Shown here in pieces: positions 24,299 to 37,369 of a stretch of DNA of 64,000 nucleotides. The position numbers and the translations under genes were made by a program. How positions within the stretch are numbered: position 1 is the stretch's first letter; each line of letters opens with the position of its first letter. The DNA is from Ooceraea biroi (taxonomy: Eukaryota > Arthropoda > Insecta > Hymenoptera > Formicidae). The notes under the pieces were generated by a model, which did no database searches, was not told where the DNA came from, and saw nothing but the letters and a program-made list of their open reading frames with translations. The stretch covers positions 7,068,833-7,132,832 of the forward strand of contig NC_039513.1 of the NCBI RefSeq assembly GCF_003672135.1, written 5' to 3'.

Positions 24299-25284
24299 CC
24301 GTCGCAGATTATTTTCACAATCTTCTTTTTTTACATTATACATCGAAGATGCAGTCTCCGTTCTGCTGCTGCTCGAAGACGGTCTCAATTTTCTTTCGTT
24401 TAAACCGTATCTTTCGTCAAAGGGACGATTGTCACGTCAGCGTATTTTTTTTGTTCAATTTTCCAATTGGAATCATCAATCTCGATGGAGAATGCGTTCT
24501 CGTTATTTTTTTTTTTGGTTCTCAAGTTTCACGTGCTCGAGCCCCGCGTCACGCCCGATAAGTCGCTTGCTCGAAGGTAGGCGATGCGGACGGGTAGGCG
24601 ACGGAACGTCGCGGTGTCTGATTGACGTCGAGCACGCATGCGTATCGTGTCAATGTACGTAGCACGTATGCGGTCGCACGAGTACGTGGAGGCGCGCGAT
24701 TGTATGCGAAACGTGTGCCGGCGGGCGAAGCTTCCCTTCCATTCTTGGTAACGGTGAAAAGAAGTAGGGAGAGGAAGGAAGGTAGATAGACAGGAGAATA
24801 GAAAGAGAGAGAGAGAGAGAGAGAGAGGAAGAGAGATGAGAGCGCTCGAGGTGGATCGCGGAAACGCGTTGCCTTTAGCGTCGATTTTCTTACTTTACGC
24901 TCTTACTCGGCGGCCGTCGACCGCCCTGCACTCCCCCATTACCCGCCCCCCCATTCCTCCCTCCCTCCCTCCCCCTCTCCCCCTGATCGGATCGATTATA
25001 GCCCTCCCCGATAATGGAATAACGTGTAATCGCGTTCCTCGTGTGTAGTCCGAAAACGCGAAAACGACTGGTCTTCTCGGTAGATAGATCTTTTTCTAGA
25101 CTTAGCGTGCGCGCCCGCGTGCATTGTTGTTTCGAGGGAGCTGGGAGAAAGCAAGTACCGTTTAAGGGCCAAACAACGTTACTTCTCGAACCACACAGCC
25201 ACCCCATTGTCCCCTCCGCCCTCCGCCCGATCTGTATCTTATCCGGCCAACCCCTCTGTCCCTTCGTCGTATGTACCATTTATA

Positions 25285-25435
25285 CCTCACGCACGCGCAC
25301 ACGCATGCACGCGCGCACACACACACATACACGTACACACACGTATGCATTCATATTACACTTAACGTACGCGTTTATACACGTGCGCGTTTATACATAC
25401 GCGGTATGCATGAGTGTACACACCACACACGTGCT
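25285..25435. repeat. alternating purine-pyrimidine (AC/GT-CG) tract
   Basis: About 150 bases consist mostly of CA, CG and TA steps (for example gcgcgcacacacacacatac). This composition favours Z-DNA. It lies just before the overlapping poly(A) region of the two convergent genes. Confidence 0.75.
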
Positions 25436-25596
25436 CTGATCCTACTCCCTCCCCCTCCTCCCCCTTTTTCCCCCCGCCCATATTCTCTCCTCCACGAAAG
25501 GCTCTCGACGACTCTTATGTGATTATTTAAAGACTTATTTTTTCTATAACGATAACGATAATAATGATAATAAGTTAATGCGTAGCGAAGAAACGT

Positions 25597-25602
25597 TTTA
25601 TT
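25597..25602 (-). terminator. candidate poly(A) signal of the minus-strand 1406-aa gene
   Basis: AATAAA on the minus strand, about 690 bases after the stop codon. It is the first canonical signal I could find downstream. A non-canonical signal nearer the stop is possible. Confidence 0.4.
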
Positions 25603-25725
25603 ATAAGGCGATAATTGCGCATCTTCGGCAAAGACTCGTACTCAAGTATGAACACGACGGTACGGAAGTAACTGCGTGCTGCAACAATTATTATTGAGAA
25701 ACAAGTGAAATATGTACGAACGGCG

Positions 25726-25735
25726 AATAAATAAA
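25726..25735 (+). terminator. candidate poly(A) signal of Usp3 (AATAAATAAA)
   Basis: Two overlapping AATAAA hexamers, about 2.0 kb after the Usp3 stop. None was seen earlier. If both this and the minus-strand signal at 25597 are used, the two transcripts would overlap tail to tail by roughly 150-200 nt. Confidence 0.4.
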
Positions 25736-26292
25736 AGAGGAACATGTGAATCGACGATGTGCTTCGATTACGTACTACCGAAGCTCTCCGATCCTCGTGA
25801 TCATCCTAAATATTTTCGAGTATTTCTAATTCCCTGCACGCTCTCTACTTATTTAGAATATCAGTTATTGCTCATACTATCGATATGTAATTTTTCTATC
25901 GATCGCAAATGTAATTGGTAGATTTCAAGCTCAATATTTTCCGTGGACTGTTCCGAGGAAGTTACACGTAAGGTGCTAATTACACAAAAATTGTTGATGG
26001 TTCGAATTGTTACATTGTAATTGCAGCTAATGCTATATGTACACTATTTTGATAAAATATCAAATGTTACTATCTAAAAGTTGCAATGATTTTTCTGCAT
26101 CGCACGAACGGGTAAAAACACCTGTGGGTATCGATGGTTGATACTTTTTCGACAATGGAGAATTATTGCCATCTGATGCTTCCTTTATATCTCGATATTT
26201 GTCTTCAGTACTCGTGCCATTTCACTCACCGGCCGAGTAAAAGTATCAGTTGTCGATACTCCTGAATACTTCTGCTTGGAATCGTTGAAGAG

Positions 26293-29200
26293 TCATTTCT
26301 TTCTTTTCCGCAGCGGGAAACTGGATTTTTTCACTCTTGAAGAGGAAGTTTGCTCCCTTACTGACAATCGATATCCGGACGGAGTAAGTAAACGACACAA
26401 TCTCAGACAGAGGCAGCCAGTCAGATCCTCCTCTATTTCTTCAGCCTCGGGAACGACATTCGGCGAAGCCTTCTGACCAACGTCCCCCTTATCTTTTCCA
26501 TCTGCAGGTATCAGATGACTGGAAGTCGGCACGTCGGCCTGCTCTCCCTTTCGAGAATTATGATCGTTATTTGATCTCGATAACTTATCGGACTGGAAAT
26601 CCTTCGCGAGGAAAATTGAGTATTGATCCTTTGGATTTCTGTTTGAATCGTCTTCTTCACCTTTCTCTCGGGTCATTTTATCATCTTTATCCTCACTGAA
26701 CAAAGAATCCTTGATATCTTGAACCCACAAATTGTCTCGATCGTATTTCCTGCGGGAATGTTCCTGAGTAATCACTTCAAGACTTTCTGTCTTCTTCAAG
26801 ATGTTCCTATCAGAAACGAGCATCGATGAATGATCAATCCAACGATTATTGGAGGATTCGAGGCTCAGCCTACGAGCTTCTTCTGCCGATGAATCATCTG
26901 ATGAGCAACTGTTCGTTTTGGAATCCACTTGGCAGGCACGATTTTCGTAGATGATCTTGGTCGATTCAGCGGTTCGATTGTCATTCCGCTGCTTCGAGCT
27001 TTTCCTTAGCTTTGAAGAAAATATTCGCAGGAGTGCTCTCATTCTCGACTTCGAGGACGACTCATTCTCCTGCTGCTCCTGCGCAACGCAACATAAGATC
27101 TCCTCTACGGTATCTTCCAAACCCGACGAGGCCAGTCTCGTTATACTGGGATGCGCCTTCAACCGATGCACAGTCTTTTCCTGCAGCAGCAGATCGTCCA
27201 TTTTGCTACGGAAGTGTTTATCAGACAACTGATAATCGCTCGTGTCCACGTGCTCGGCTGATAGTGCTCCTGACACTTCCGAAATTGTAAAGGGCAGACG
27301 CTCTTGGCTCTTCTTCTTCTTCTTCTTTGGCTCGTAATTCAAGTTCAGCATCGACGAAGACATCTTCGTGGCCAAGCTGCAGAGCTCCTGCGTTCTGCGC
27401 ATCTGAGATGTGAGATTCTCCGCTTCCGATACCTTCGTGAGTTCCAGATTATGATGAAGAGTTTGCTCGTCATTATCAAAATTGGGGTCATTGTTGACTC
27501 GCGACTGCTTTCTAACGATTCTCTCAATCTTTAACGAGAGATCTATCTGAGGAAGTTGACTTTTGGCTGGAGGCCAATCGTATATTTCTCCGATTTCTGA
27601 TTCAAAGTGCTCTTTTGTTTGCAGATACATCCCTTCCGTTTTATTGCTGTATGAATCATAATAGTCTTTATTTTTCAGATTTTCGGGCTCCTCTTCGTTA
27701 TTGATCGACGCGCATTCGTCTTCTGTTCTCCAAGTGGCGTTTTCCTCCACGTTTCTCGACGATTCGTTCTTTGGAATCAAATCGTGCTTATATTTTGGCA
27801 AATATGATGACCCGGTAGCACTAGTGATGTCTACAGTCTCCATACTTTTCCGTGAGGTGCTACGATCGGATTTGGATCGCACGTCGTCGTCGATCTTTGC
27901 GTAATCTTGATTACTCAAATAACTCGTCTCATTGAAAAATGCAGCTGGGCAATTTTCATTAAATCTGCTATTAGACAAACGTTCCATCTTATCGTACATC
28001 TCATTTCCGAACGGAGTCCGAGGACTCTGCTGATTCGAGGAAATTAAGCTTCCAGTTTTGTAGTCGTTAACTCCGTATTTTGCGACTCCATCGTCCGATG
28101 AAAATCTGCTCGAATGCGCTTCAACAATCGCTACTTCAGTACTCTCGTCCCTCGGTTTCTGTAAAGTATATTGTTTGCAGATTTTGGGATACGACGAATC
28201 CGTCACCGATCGTTGATGAACAATATTCTTGCTTACTTTATTCTGAACATTATCTTCATCGATAAATTGTTCTTCATTATTTGCGACCCTTCTCAAAATC
28301 TCCGAATTTTTATAAGATCCTGAAAATTTATTAATATTAGTAACCGATATATTCTTGCTACTACAGATCCTGATGGGTATCCTGGAAGGAACACGCATTA
28401 GCGGTCTTTTAGGCGACCCCGAGGTCGAGGATCTCGGTACGCGCCATGTTTCTCCTTTCACGGGGAAATCCGGAACTCCACTCGATGCAGCGTTCGTATC
28501 ATTATCTAGCCGATAAAGATCATCACGTTTCCTTGAAGCAGCTGAAGGATCCTGTCTTTCTTGTTTCAGAGATACGTCTGATAAAGCTTTGATCAGTGCA
28601 TGGGGGTCCAGAGGTCGCATTGCCGGACACTCGCGACTGCCTGCTGATGTCGAATACGAAATATCCTGTGAATTTAATGCAAGCGCAGGAACATCAGTCA
28701 CCGTTATAATTTCCTGATCATATTTTTCTGACACATCGGTATCATTTTGAGATCTCCTATTTGAAAATACATCCTTCTTTAAGCACATTTTTGTCGCATA
28801 GGACGATCGGCTATGATCTTCACTTCCAAACGGTTCTGAAATTTCAGACGATAAAGCGTCTTCTGTAACGCCGGTTCTGGCTCTTTCTATTAAATCTGGT
28901 TTGCCGACAGTTTCGTTCGTGTAGAAATTTGTCATTTGATCCCACTTTGCGGCATCGAAAACATGCTTGCCGTCAGTTTCTGAAAAGTTAGCTTCAACGT
29001 TAGGCTGACCTGTCGAATGGTTAAAACTGCATCGATCTTTGAGCTCATCGTGACGTATTTTTGGCACAATGGTACAGTAGCTTCCTTCTTCTTCCTGCTC
29101 ATTATGCTCATCTTCAAATTGTCCTTTGCCTTGTTTGAATTTATCATAATTGTTCAACAGATTTCGATTTATTTGTTCGTTATAAGCACTTGTTACGAGT

Positions 29201-31085
29201 TCTGCTGATTCTGAGATAAGACTTCTTGCGGAAAAGCTTAATGTGTTTTGTGATGTCTCTTCTTTTTCATCACATTCGTATTTCGCTGCGATATGCCAGG
29301 ATTCGTTGGGAATCTTCGTTGAAAGTTTGTCGCAACTTGCTTGCTTGTTATAGAAAGCCTTCGCAGGTGCATCACGAGTTATGTTTTCCACCTGGTTAGG
29401 AAATCTTATTGAAGATTCATTGCAGTTTGACTGTCCAGCGATGTAAGCTGTTCGCGAACCCTCTTGAGAAATCGGATTCCCAATATTGTTGTCGTGAAGT
29501 GATCGCGTTGAAGGTAGAAGATTTGGCAATATTGATCGTGTTATATCGCTCCTCGCGGACATGATGGGCATCTTCTTGGAGGGACCGTTGTCAGCAGTGC
29601 TCTTAGAGTCCGGCGAAGATAGTTCCAAAGCTGCTACCGGTCCACCGATGTTTTGCACGCACGACTGTCCACGATTCGTTTCATTGGCGGATTCTGATTC
29701 ACTGCCGGAGCTGAGATTCTTCAGGATCATACCGGAAGACGGACGATACCCACCAAATTTCTTCGGTCGGACATTGCTAAGGGAAAACGGCGCAACTGAC
29801 GGAAGATCGACCGATCTCGATGCTCTGTCGCGAGACGTAAAATTCCGGAAACTGTGGAAGTTTGCATTGGGTTTGGTATTTTGCCACGTAACATTATTGT
29901 GATGGGCAGAACGTGTGGAGCTTGGTTCGGATAAAGAAGTAGGTCGAGGTTGTCTTCGAGATACAACCTCCTCGATCATAGAGGACTGCAGGTAATTGCG
30001 ATCTCGTGCCGATTGATCAACAGTGGTTTCGATGGGATTTGATTTGTTCTCGCTATCAGTGGTTTTGGAAGGAGCAGTAGGATTGTCAGTTTGCGAAATC
30101 ACCATCGTTTTGTCGCCGTTGGTCGAAGTTTCCAGGCGAATTCGCGCCCTTCTTCGGGCTCGGGCGTCCTTCGACCTGAATACACCCGAGGAGCCGTCAG
30201 ACCCTGCTCTTTGTTCCCTCTCCTCCCACTCGTCGTTCTCCTCGATTCGAGTCGCCACTCCGTGCAGACGCAGGAAAAGCTCACGTTTACGAGAGATCCG
30301 TCGACCGAGGGTGGCCACGCGATCAGCCAGAAGGGTGAATTCGTTCGGCGACGGTAAATCTTCAAGTCGCCTTCTCAGATCAGACGGCGAACTACTGCTG
30401 GAGCTGCTGGAATTGGAAGCCGACACTCGACGTTCTGACACTGTGTTAATTAATTAATTAATTAAGTGGTCTGTCCAATCTCCGATAAGTGTTAATTATT
30501 GTTTAATATCGTGAAGACAAAGTGATATTGTGAAGGAATATTTTATAATTATATTTTTATCTTGTAACTTAACTTGATTTTTTAATTTAGTTCCTAATTT
30601 TAATCTGTACAATAATTCCAGATTTTTTGAAAACTCGTAATCTTTTAAGTTGAAAATTCATTGTTTATTTTAAGGAAGATTGAATAAAATGATTTTAGTT
30701 ATTAAGAAATATTTCAATATATTAAATTCTAATAACATTATATTACATTACATTATAAAAATTTTTTAATTATATTAATTTGTACTGTGCGTTTTTACTA
30801 CAACTAATTATATCTGATTTTACGTGCAAATGTCATTAACATATCAGAGAAAGCAGAGGTTATACTTTCAACAGGATTTAATAATATATAACAAATTATC
30901 ACGTAATAACAATAAACAGATTTATTTAACACATTCTACAGTATTTACAAAGAAATATAGAAGAAGAAAAATATTTAAAATTCGATAATAATACGAGAAA
31001 TAATTTCTATACCTCTTGGCGAAGATGAAGGACTGATAGTTTTTATTTCAGGTATATTTGGAATTACGGGGTCATCGTCTTTCAT
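26293..31085 (-). CDS. uncharacterised 1406-aa serine-rich, charged protein (two coding exons)
   Basis: I do not recognise this protein. Exon 1 is 31085-31013 (ATG, 73 nt, donor gtatag) and exon 2 is 30440-26293 (acceptor aacacag, stop TGA). The junction makes a Val codon in phase 1 and keeps the frame. Exon 1 gives an acidic start (MKDDD) and VIPNIPEI. Exon 2 starts with an eight-serine run, then a basic, probably helical segment (residues ~45-85: DLRRRLEDL...RRISRKRELFLRLHG). A long polar Ser/Asn/Asp/Glu/Lys-rich, probably disordered body follows. Landmarks are PKRPLMRVPSRIPIRI in the middle, six lysines at ~1062-1068, a basic RMRALLRIFSSKLRK helix, a Cys cluster GCLCLRLC at ~1366, and a basic tail ending RKRKK (possible nuclear signal). 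No signal peptide or membrane segment is evident. Third codon positions are AT-rich, unlike Usp3. The open 4.1-kb frame makes coding near certain; function is unknown. Confidence 0.85.
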
Positions 31086-31098
31086 ATCGTCTCTCCAT
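31072..31098 (-). other. upstream ORF (8 codons) overlapping the 1406-aa start
   Basis: An ATG at 31098, 13 bases before the assigned start, opens an eight-codon frame that ends in TGA at 31072, overlapping the main ATG in another frame. If transcription starts upstream of it, it would lower translation of the main protein. Its presence in the mRNA is not shown by the sequence. Confidence 0.4.
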
Positions 31099-33760
31099 AC
31101 GTTATTGTTTAAAAGTTATTTATTCAGCTAACAGTTAACCAGCTGATGAGAAACATACATAATAGACAGATTTATTGATGGATTTCACTTCTCTGTGTCA
31201 CGCGCACACGAAAAACATAAGAATAGTTTATAAAACGATAGAATTGTCTACACAGTAACGTCTACTGAGAGTAACATTTTTCTCATCTAATTTATAAAAT
31301 CATTTATTAAATTTTAATATCGCAACGAGTTGCAATTATATGATTTTAAATTGTGCGAAAATATCGAAACATTTTCAATATTGGTAATGAGATTATCAAT
31401 ATTTGTTGTTAAAGCTCGCATAAAAAGTTTAATATAAAATGACTTTTTATTTCATCGCGGAATCGAACAACGTATAATACTTCACAGTCATTTATGAAAT
31501 AATAATACTGATAAAATTCCATGTGTTATATTTGTTATATGGAAATTGATGAGGAAACAGAAATTTATTCAATATTTATGTACATATTTTGTTATGAGAA
31601 TTATCGAAATTCGATGTTGATATTCGGAGATAATGTCCACGTATGTCAACGTGTAAGCTGTGCCCTAGTTGTGCCAGATTTCTTGCAAGTTAACTTGTAT
31701 ATTTGCATCTCTTTTCTGCAATACTTTTCAAAAAGTATCGGTGCACTTAATTTCTCATATGTTACGTCGTTGTAAAACGTCAAGGGAAATCGGCAACGGA
31801 CGGAAGAGCTAATCGGGGAAGGGTGATAAGCTCGAGAGGCGCATTCGGCACACAAAGTGCAATTTGCATTGCGTCGACGCGGCAATTTCCGTGATACGAC
31901 GAGCGCATTACAACAACCGCGCGCTTAATGCATCCGACGGATATTTGCGTTAATGAATGCGTTACTCGAGGAACTGGCTAAGTAAGCCGGCGATCTCGAT
32001 AAAATAGCCGAGCCTTTTCAGCAGCGCCTTGTGCCAATGTGCGGCTACTATCGTCGACGATTGTTCTGATTGCAGCGGCGCACCGATTCAATCGTATCCA
32101 TCAGAATGCATGTCTTGAGAGAGAGAGAGAGAGAACGGCGTCACGCAAGAACGAGTGCATACTGCTGTGCATAACCCACGACGCAATTTACAAAAAAATA
32201 AAGACCCTGTGCTCCGTTCGCGTGAGTCGATCGAAATTTGGACTAATTTTCTTGTCCACATTTTTATCGCAAACATTTCCAAACGTGCTAAACTCAACCA
32301 GCAGTCCGGCGTGGCTGCCATTGGTCGCGCGAAAAGTTTTCGTCGCCTGGAACGAACGCATGGAACTCGGCATTGTCGACGGCGAAGATGCTATTTTGCA
32401 GAGAAACTGTGAGAAATGGCGGAGAGAGAGAGAGAGAGAGAACGCGATAAAGCGCGCATCGCATCCGCCGCGGTTTCTCTAGCGGCAGAGAGAGCACCGC
32501 GCCAAAGAGGAAAGTCTAGCTAACGAGGGAGCCAAGAACAGCTTACTTGGCGGAGGCAGACCATTTTCGAAAGTTCGCCGAGTTGTGTAACAAACTTTAC
32601 TCGGGATTGGTTGCCCGAAGGGACGACGGGTGGGGCCGCCGGAAGTGGGAGACGGACCGAGGAGACAGATAAGAAGAGGGGACCGGAGAGGGAAAGAGAG
32701 AGACGGAGAAAGAGAATGGAAGACGGTTCTCTTGGGTAGGAAAGGGAGACGCGAAGAAAGGAGCGAAGGAGAGGCATTCACCGAGTGTAGGTCGGCTACG
32801 AGGAGGGAGAAGAGCAAGACGCGGAAGAGATCCTCCGAGAGAAGAGATTCAGTTAGGATTCTATATACCCGATCCACCGTTATACGTCCGACGAGCTACG
32901 TGCGTCCCCCATAATCGTAAGCGATCCCGGGGTGCCTTTGGGAGAGCCGCGCAGGCTATCGACTGATAACGTGAAAACGCGACTTATAACTGCGTCGCTT
33001 TCCATTACCTTCCGGCTGGACTTTCAGATGCCTTCACATAATAGCAGAACAGTGGTATCTTCGATGTTATCCTTGTAATGACATAATGTAATGATATAAT
33101 GACATCGCATTTTCTAAGCCGCTCAAATATTTCAATTACTTTTTTCACAATTTTATTTGGATGCCTCGCAGACAATGATATTTTTATACAGAGTTTTTTC
33201 ATGTTTCCCTAAGAATCTTCAGGTGTCTATCGTTGTATCTAGCACACCAAGCAGCTTAGAAAACAATTTACGAAATAACTCGATTATTTTCTTCACGGAA
33301 AGATTAGATCGCCCGGAAACGGGTAACACGCGAAGGACGCGAACTTCCTCCCGGTGGATGGTCGCGCGGACGGATCGCAGATCACAGGGTGCGAGTCGCG
33401 TCCTGCCGTCCATCCCTCCGTACTCCGCGCGCCACCCCCACCCTCCGGCGGACTGTTCCTAATTCCGCCAGTTGCGCGGACGTCAAACAAACAACCGGCA
33501 ATTAAATGCAAATACGGCTAATGCGTTCTGGGTCGGATGTGCAAGTCACCGCGCTCGTTATGGAGATCCTCCCGCCGGCCATGTTGTTTCGGGGCCGCGT
33601 GTTACATACCGCGGTCGATATCGAGATGTGCCGCCGCCGATGCCGACAGCATCGTGAAAGAAAGATGCCGCGCTCGGATAACGCACGTCCAACAAATACC
33701 CGCAAACAGAGCGCAGGCTGCGATCGGCTCCGAGAATTCCTTCTGGATTCTTCCCCTCCT

Positions 33761-33792
<32 letters not shown>

Positions 33793-34699
33793 CGCCATCT
33801 TTTTTCTTCCTACTCGTCGCGGTCCTTTTTTGCCGCGCATCCCGGCGTCGCAGAAAAGCGGGTTATTAAGCCATTACGAAGATGGCACGGTGTTGAAAGC
33901 GGCTCCTCTCGCTGACTCGACCAGACGGATAAAAGCCGCGGATATACATCGACACCTCGGCGATATGAGAACAAACGCGGTCCAGGGGATGAGAGCTCCA
34001 TATCTGTAAATTTCACGGTATGTCTCTTGTAAAATATTTTGTTTTATTTAACAAACAAAAGCTTCGATCATCACGATCGAATATAATAGAAAACTGCGCT
34101 TTTTGGGGGTAGAGAATTTTATTAAAAATAATCCACGTGTAAGACTTGAAGCGATATACGTATATTTATTAGATTTATAATTATTCGAGTTTAACGTACA
34201 AAATTTAATAGATGGGTTAATACAATGTATATATTATACTATTTTATAAATAATATAAAATTTCTCTTTTTACTGTGGTATCACATCTTTCGTAAGTTTG
34301 TCCGGAATTCTTCTTTCCTTTCCTCAAACGCAATTGTGAGCAGTCCCCACATTTTTACTTTTGGCACGAAGCTGTATCGGTGCGATCTCACCCCGCCTAA
34401 AACCGGCTTTGGTCGTCTAATCATCCCCCGCACGTCGGGGACCATATCGCGACTTCTTATTAGAAGATCAAGGGGATCGAGCGGGGAAATCCGTCGACGT
34501 TGACTCTCGACGAATTCTCCGAGGACGTTGATCCGGGGCGCTGCACCTATTCAGTCTCGAGATATCGCATCGCCGCGATCGACAGCGTCGCGGCGCAAAC
34601 CGATGCTTGCGCGCGGCAGACAGGGTCTTCCTTTTCACGCGCGCAACGTGCAGACGCGAGTGGAAGATCGCACGGATTCGTATATGTATTTATATGAAT
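31099..34699. other. no recognisable gene
   Basis: AT-rich DNA to about 31.8 kb is presumably the upstream region of the minus-strand gene. Mixed DNA follows with GA/CT microsatellites near 32117-32134, 32423-32440 and 33762-33786, and GC-rich patches at 32.6-32.9 and 33.3-33.7 kb. Open frames here are short or repeat-driven. Confidence 0.55.
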
Positions 34700-34946
34700 C
34701 AGTGATTCTCAAAATGTCTCACGTGAGACATCTTATTTGTCACACGAAAACTGAAATATTTTACTAAAATTTATTAATTTTATTATTTAACGTTCTTGTT
34801 TAATAAACAATTTATTTACCGTATGCTCACCATATATCCGAGTGTGATATCTTGTGGATAACGTTGGCAAATTAAACTTGTTTAGCGTACTGTAATTTCG
34901 TGTTAAAAAGTAGTGTGTCGCAACGGAAAGATTTTGAGAACCATTG
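34700..34946. mobile_element. non-autonomous hAT-like MITE
   Basis: The left end cagtgattctcaaaatgt (34700) matches the reverse complement of the right end, gattttgagaaccattg (34930-34946), at about 15 of 18 positions. CAGTGGTTCTCAA-type ends are typical of hAT superfamily elements. The 247-bp interior is AT-rich and noncoding. The expected 8-bp target duplication is not recognisable, so the copy is probably old. Confidence 0.65.
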
Positions 34947-37369
34947 ACGTGCGCCGATCCGCATTACGCGAACCGGTGTATTACTAGTACCACACACGAA
35001 GCCGCATCTCTCGTGACGCAGAATGGACCGGCGGATTACGAGTTACGCACAGTCTGCCGGATTTAAGGGCCGTGCCATTCGATCGCACACAGCGCATACA
35101 GTGGCGAATGGAGACATGTTCAAACCCTAAATGTACCGAGATTTATAGATATCCTGACGACAGGATCAAGAAATGATATCGAGTTTTCTTTAATCAAAAG
35201 AATTGTTGTTTAATCCGTGATTAAAATTAAATTCAGATTAAAATTATCAGTCTTCTTTGACCATTCACGTACATTATGAGCCTCCGAGATGTTATAGATA
35301 TTATTTTTATAGCATTTTATAGTATATATATTTTGACATTGTTTATTTTAGTACTAATGTAATATTGATTTGCTGAAATCGTATGATCCATTTTGAGGCC
35401 TTATTTGTGCTTAAGAGATAATCCACCATTTAGAGAATCATGCTTATGCGCGCGGCGTGGATGCTCGATTACGTCGGCTAGGAAGAAGCCCTGCTGGGAA
35501 TTCCCGGGAGAATCTGCCTCTCGGCTTCGTCATCGCCACCGAAAGGTGGGAAATCAGATCGGTATTTTGGCTGTTCATCCGCAAAGATCTATAAAGATAA
35601 AACGCGTCTTTTTTAATATTCATCGAAGAGCGATGATTCTTTCAATTTGCCATTTTCGTGACGCATGTCCGTTTTAAGATTTAAATGTTTCTTTAAACGT
35701 TCTCCGATTAGAGTCTCTAATTTAATCCTGGAATACAAAGCTTCTTCTATTAACTACATACTTCCCTCATTGTTGCGTTTTCTTCATGATGTAACCTGAA
35801 ATTTTTGCTACATGAACAAATAAATAAATATATTTTAGGCAATAAAATTATCCGCATATAATATATTGGACCAATATCTTTTAATTAAACTTTTAATTAA
35901 TTTGTTCAATTAAATTATTTTAATTTAAATTTTACGTCTTTATTAGACAGAAAATGGATCACAATGTTATCATGTAGCTCACTTGTCTCATCTAAATTAT
36001 TTGTTCGCGAGTAATTGTTACAATTTACGTATACAAGCATACGGGAGCGAATACACACGATTTCAAGCGTAACAGCACGTGGCGTTTGCAATACAGAAAT
36101 CTTGATCCCCGATACGATCTAACGTCATTCGTCAAGGTTCATGATCACCCTCTGTAAACCAGATAGAGATCTCGCGGTGTTAAATTTCGCGTGAGCCAAC
36201 CAGTAAACTGCGATATACTCTTACAGTTATCCCTTACAGTTATCTCTTACAGTTATTATAAATAAAATTTATTTTTCCGATTACAGCAAACTTAATACAA
36301 TTAGCTATCACAATTATTACCAAACAATTATCTAATAACAATAGAGGAAATAATAATTGAAACAGTTTTTGTGAACGCGCTAGATACTACTCTTCCGTTC
36401 AGCTCAACTCTCACAATCGGATGAAATTCTCACGCGACGCAGCAGACAAATTAGTCTCGCGCGTGTAACGAAGCGGGCAGCCCCTCGCAAAGCCGCACTC
36501 AGATCCGCGCATCGGTCCAATAAAGCGGACCCCGAGTCAACACGATGTATCTTTCGCGGGGGCGAGTGAGCGAATCGACAATAAGGAGGAGAGATCCACG
36601 AATCGCGGACCCTGCCACGGGCGGAACAATGCGACCACTCGGGCACGAGCATTTAATTGTTTCCGCTCCTGTCCGCCGTCGTTTTCGTTCCTGCGGAGCG
36701 TCTCTCTAAGCCGTCTCCTCCCCGCTCGTTAGCGAGTTCCTCTCTCGGAACCGGAAGACGTCGACGTTGCAGAGCGCCTCTCTTCTCCTCCGTCCGCTGT
36801 CATCCGCCTAAAGTTGCCGCGCGGGCCGCATCATCGGCCCGAAACGATTTAATTTACTTATTTCGCTGAGTTTCGCGGTGGATCACGTTAACGATGCGGA
36901 ATTTGAATCGCGATTGACACGACCATGAACATTGGAGCGGTTCTGCTTCGGATTAAGTTCTGCAAAAATAGACAAATTGATATATATATTATATGTTATA
37001 TTTGAGAGAATTTAAGAGAGGACTTATATGTATATGTATAAAATAATTTTTTTATATTACAATTGGATAGAAAATGATAATTCTCGTCACGCACACAATC
37101 GACAAGACTGAAAATGTATACTTGATAAAATAATAAGCCATTACGGATTCATTTTAATCATTTTTCATAGAATGGGATCTCAATTTTTATTTTAGAACTG
37201 AAAAGAGAAGTCAAACTTTTTATCCTTTCGAAATTACGCATTAATTTTTCTTAAAATGGACTTTTCAGTCACTGTGCTCTCGCGAATTTTCGTAAATGCG
37301 AAATCGTAGTATTACATGCCAGTTCGAATTGTGGATTCAGCGCGACGCTGAAGGCAGAACAAGTTCGAA

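Larger units (their letters stand above)
23722..26292. other. convergent 3' region between Usp3 and the unknown gene
   Basis: The 2.57 kb between the two stop codons hold no recognisable gene. They contain a TGTATG-type microsatellite (24.25 kb), a GA tract (about 24800-24833), C/T-rich DNA (24930-24985) and a long purine-pyrimidine alternating stretch (25.3-25.4 kb). No AATAAA was seen on the + strand until 25726, so Usp3 may have a 3' UTR of about 2 kb made largely of simple repeats. Confidence 0.5.

Noticed and set aside
27304..27534. Plus-strand frames opposite the 1406-aa gene
   Set aside because: Shadow frames of a long minus-strand coding exon; Leu runs are the antisense of the lysine tract.
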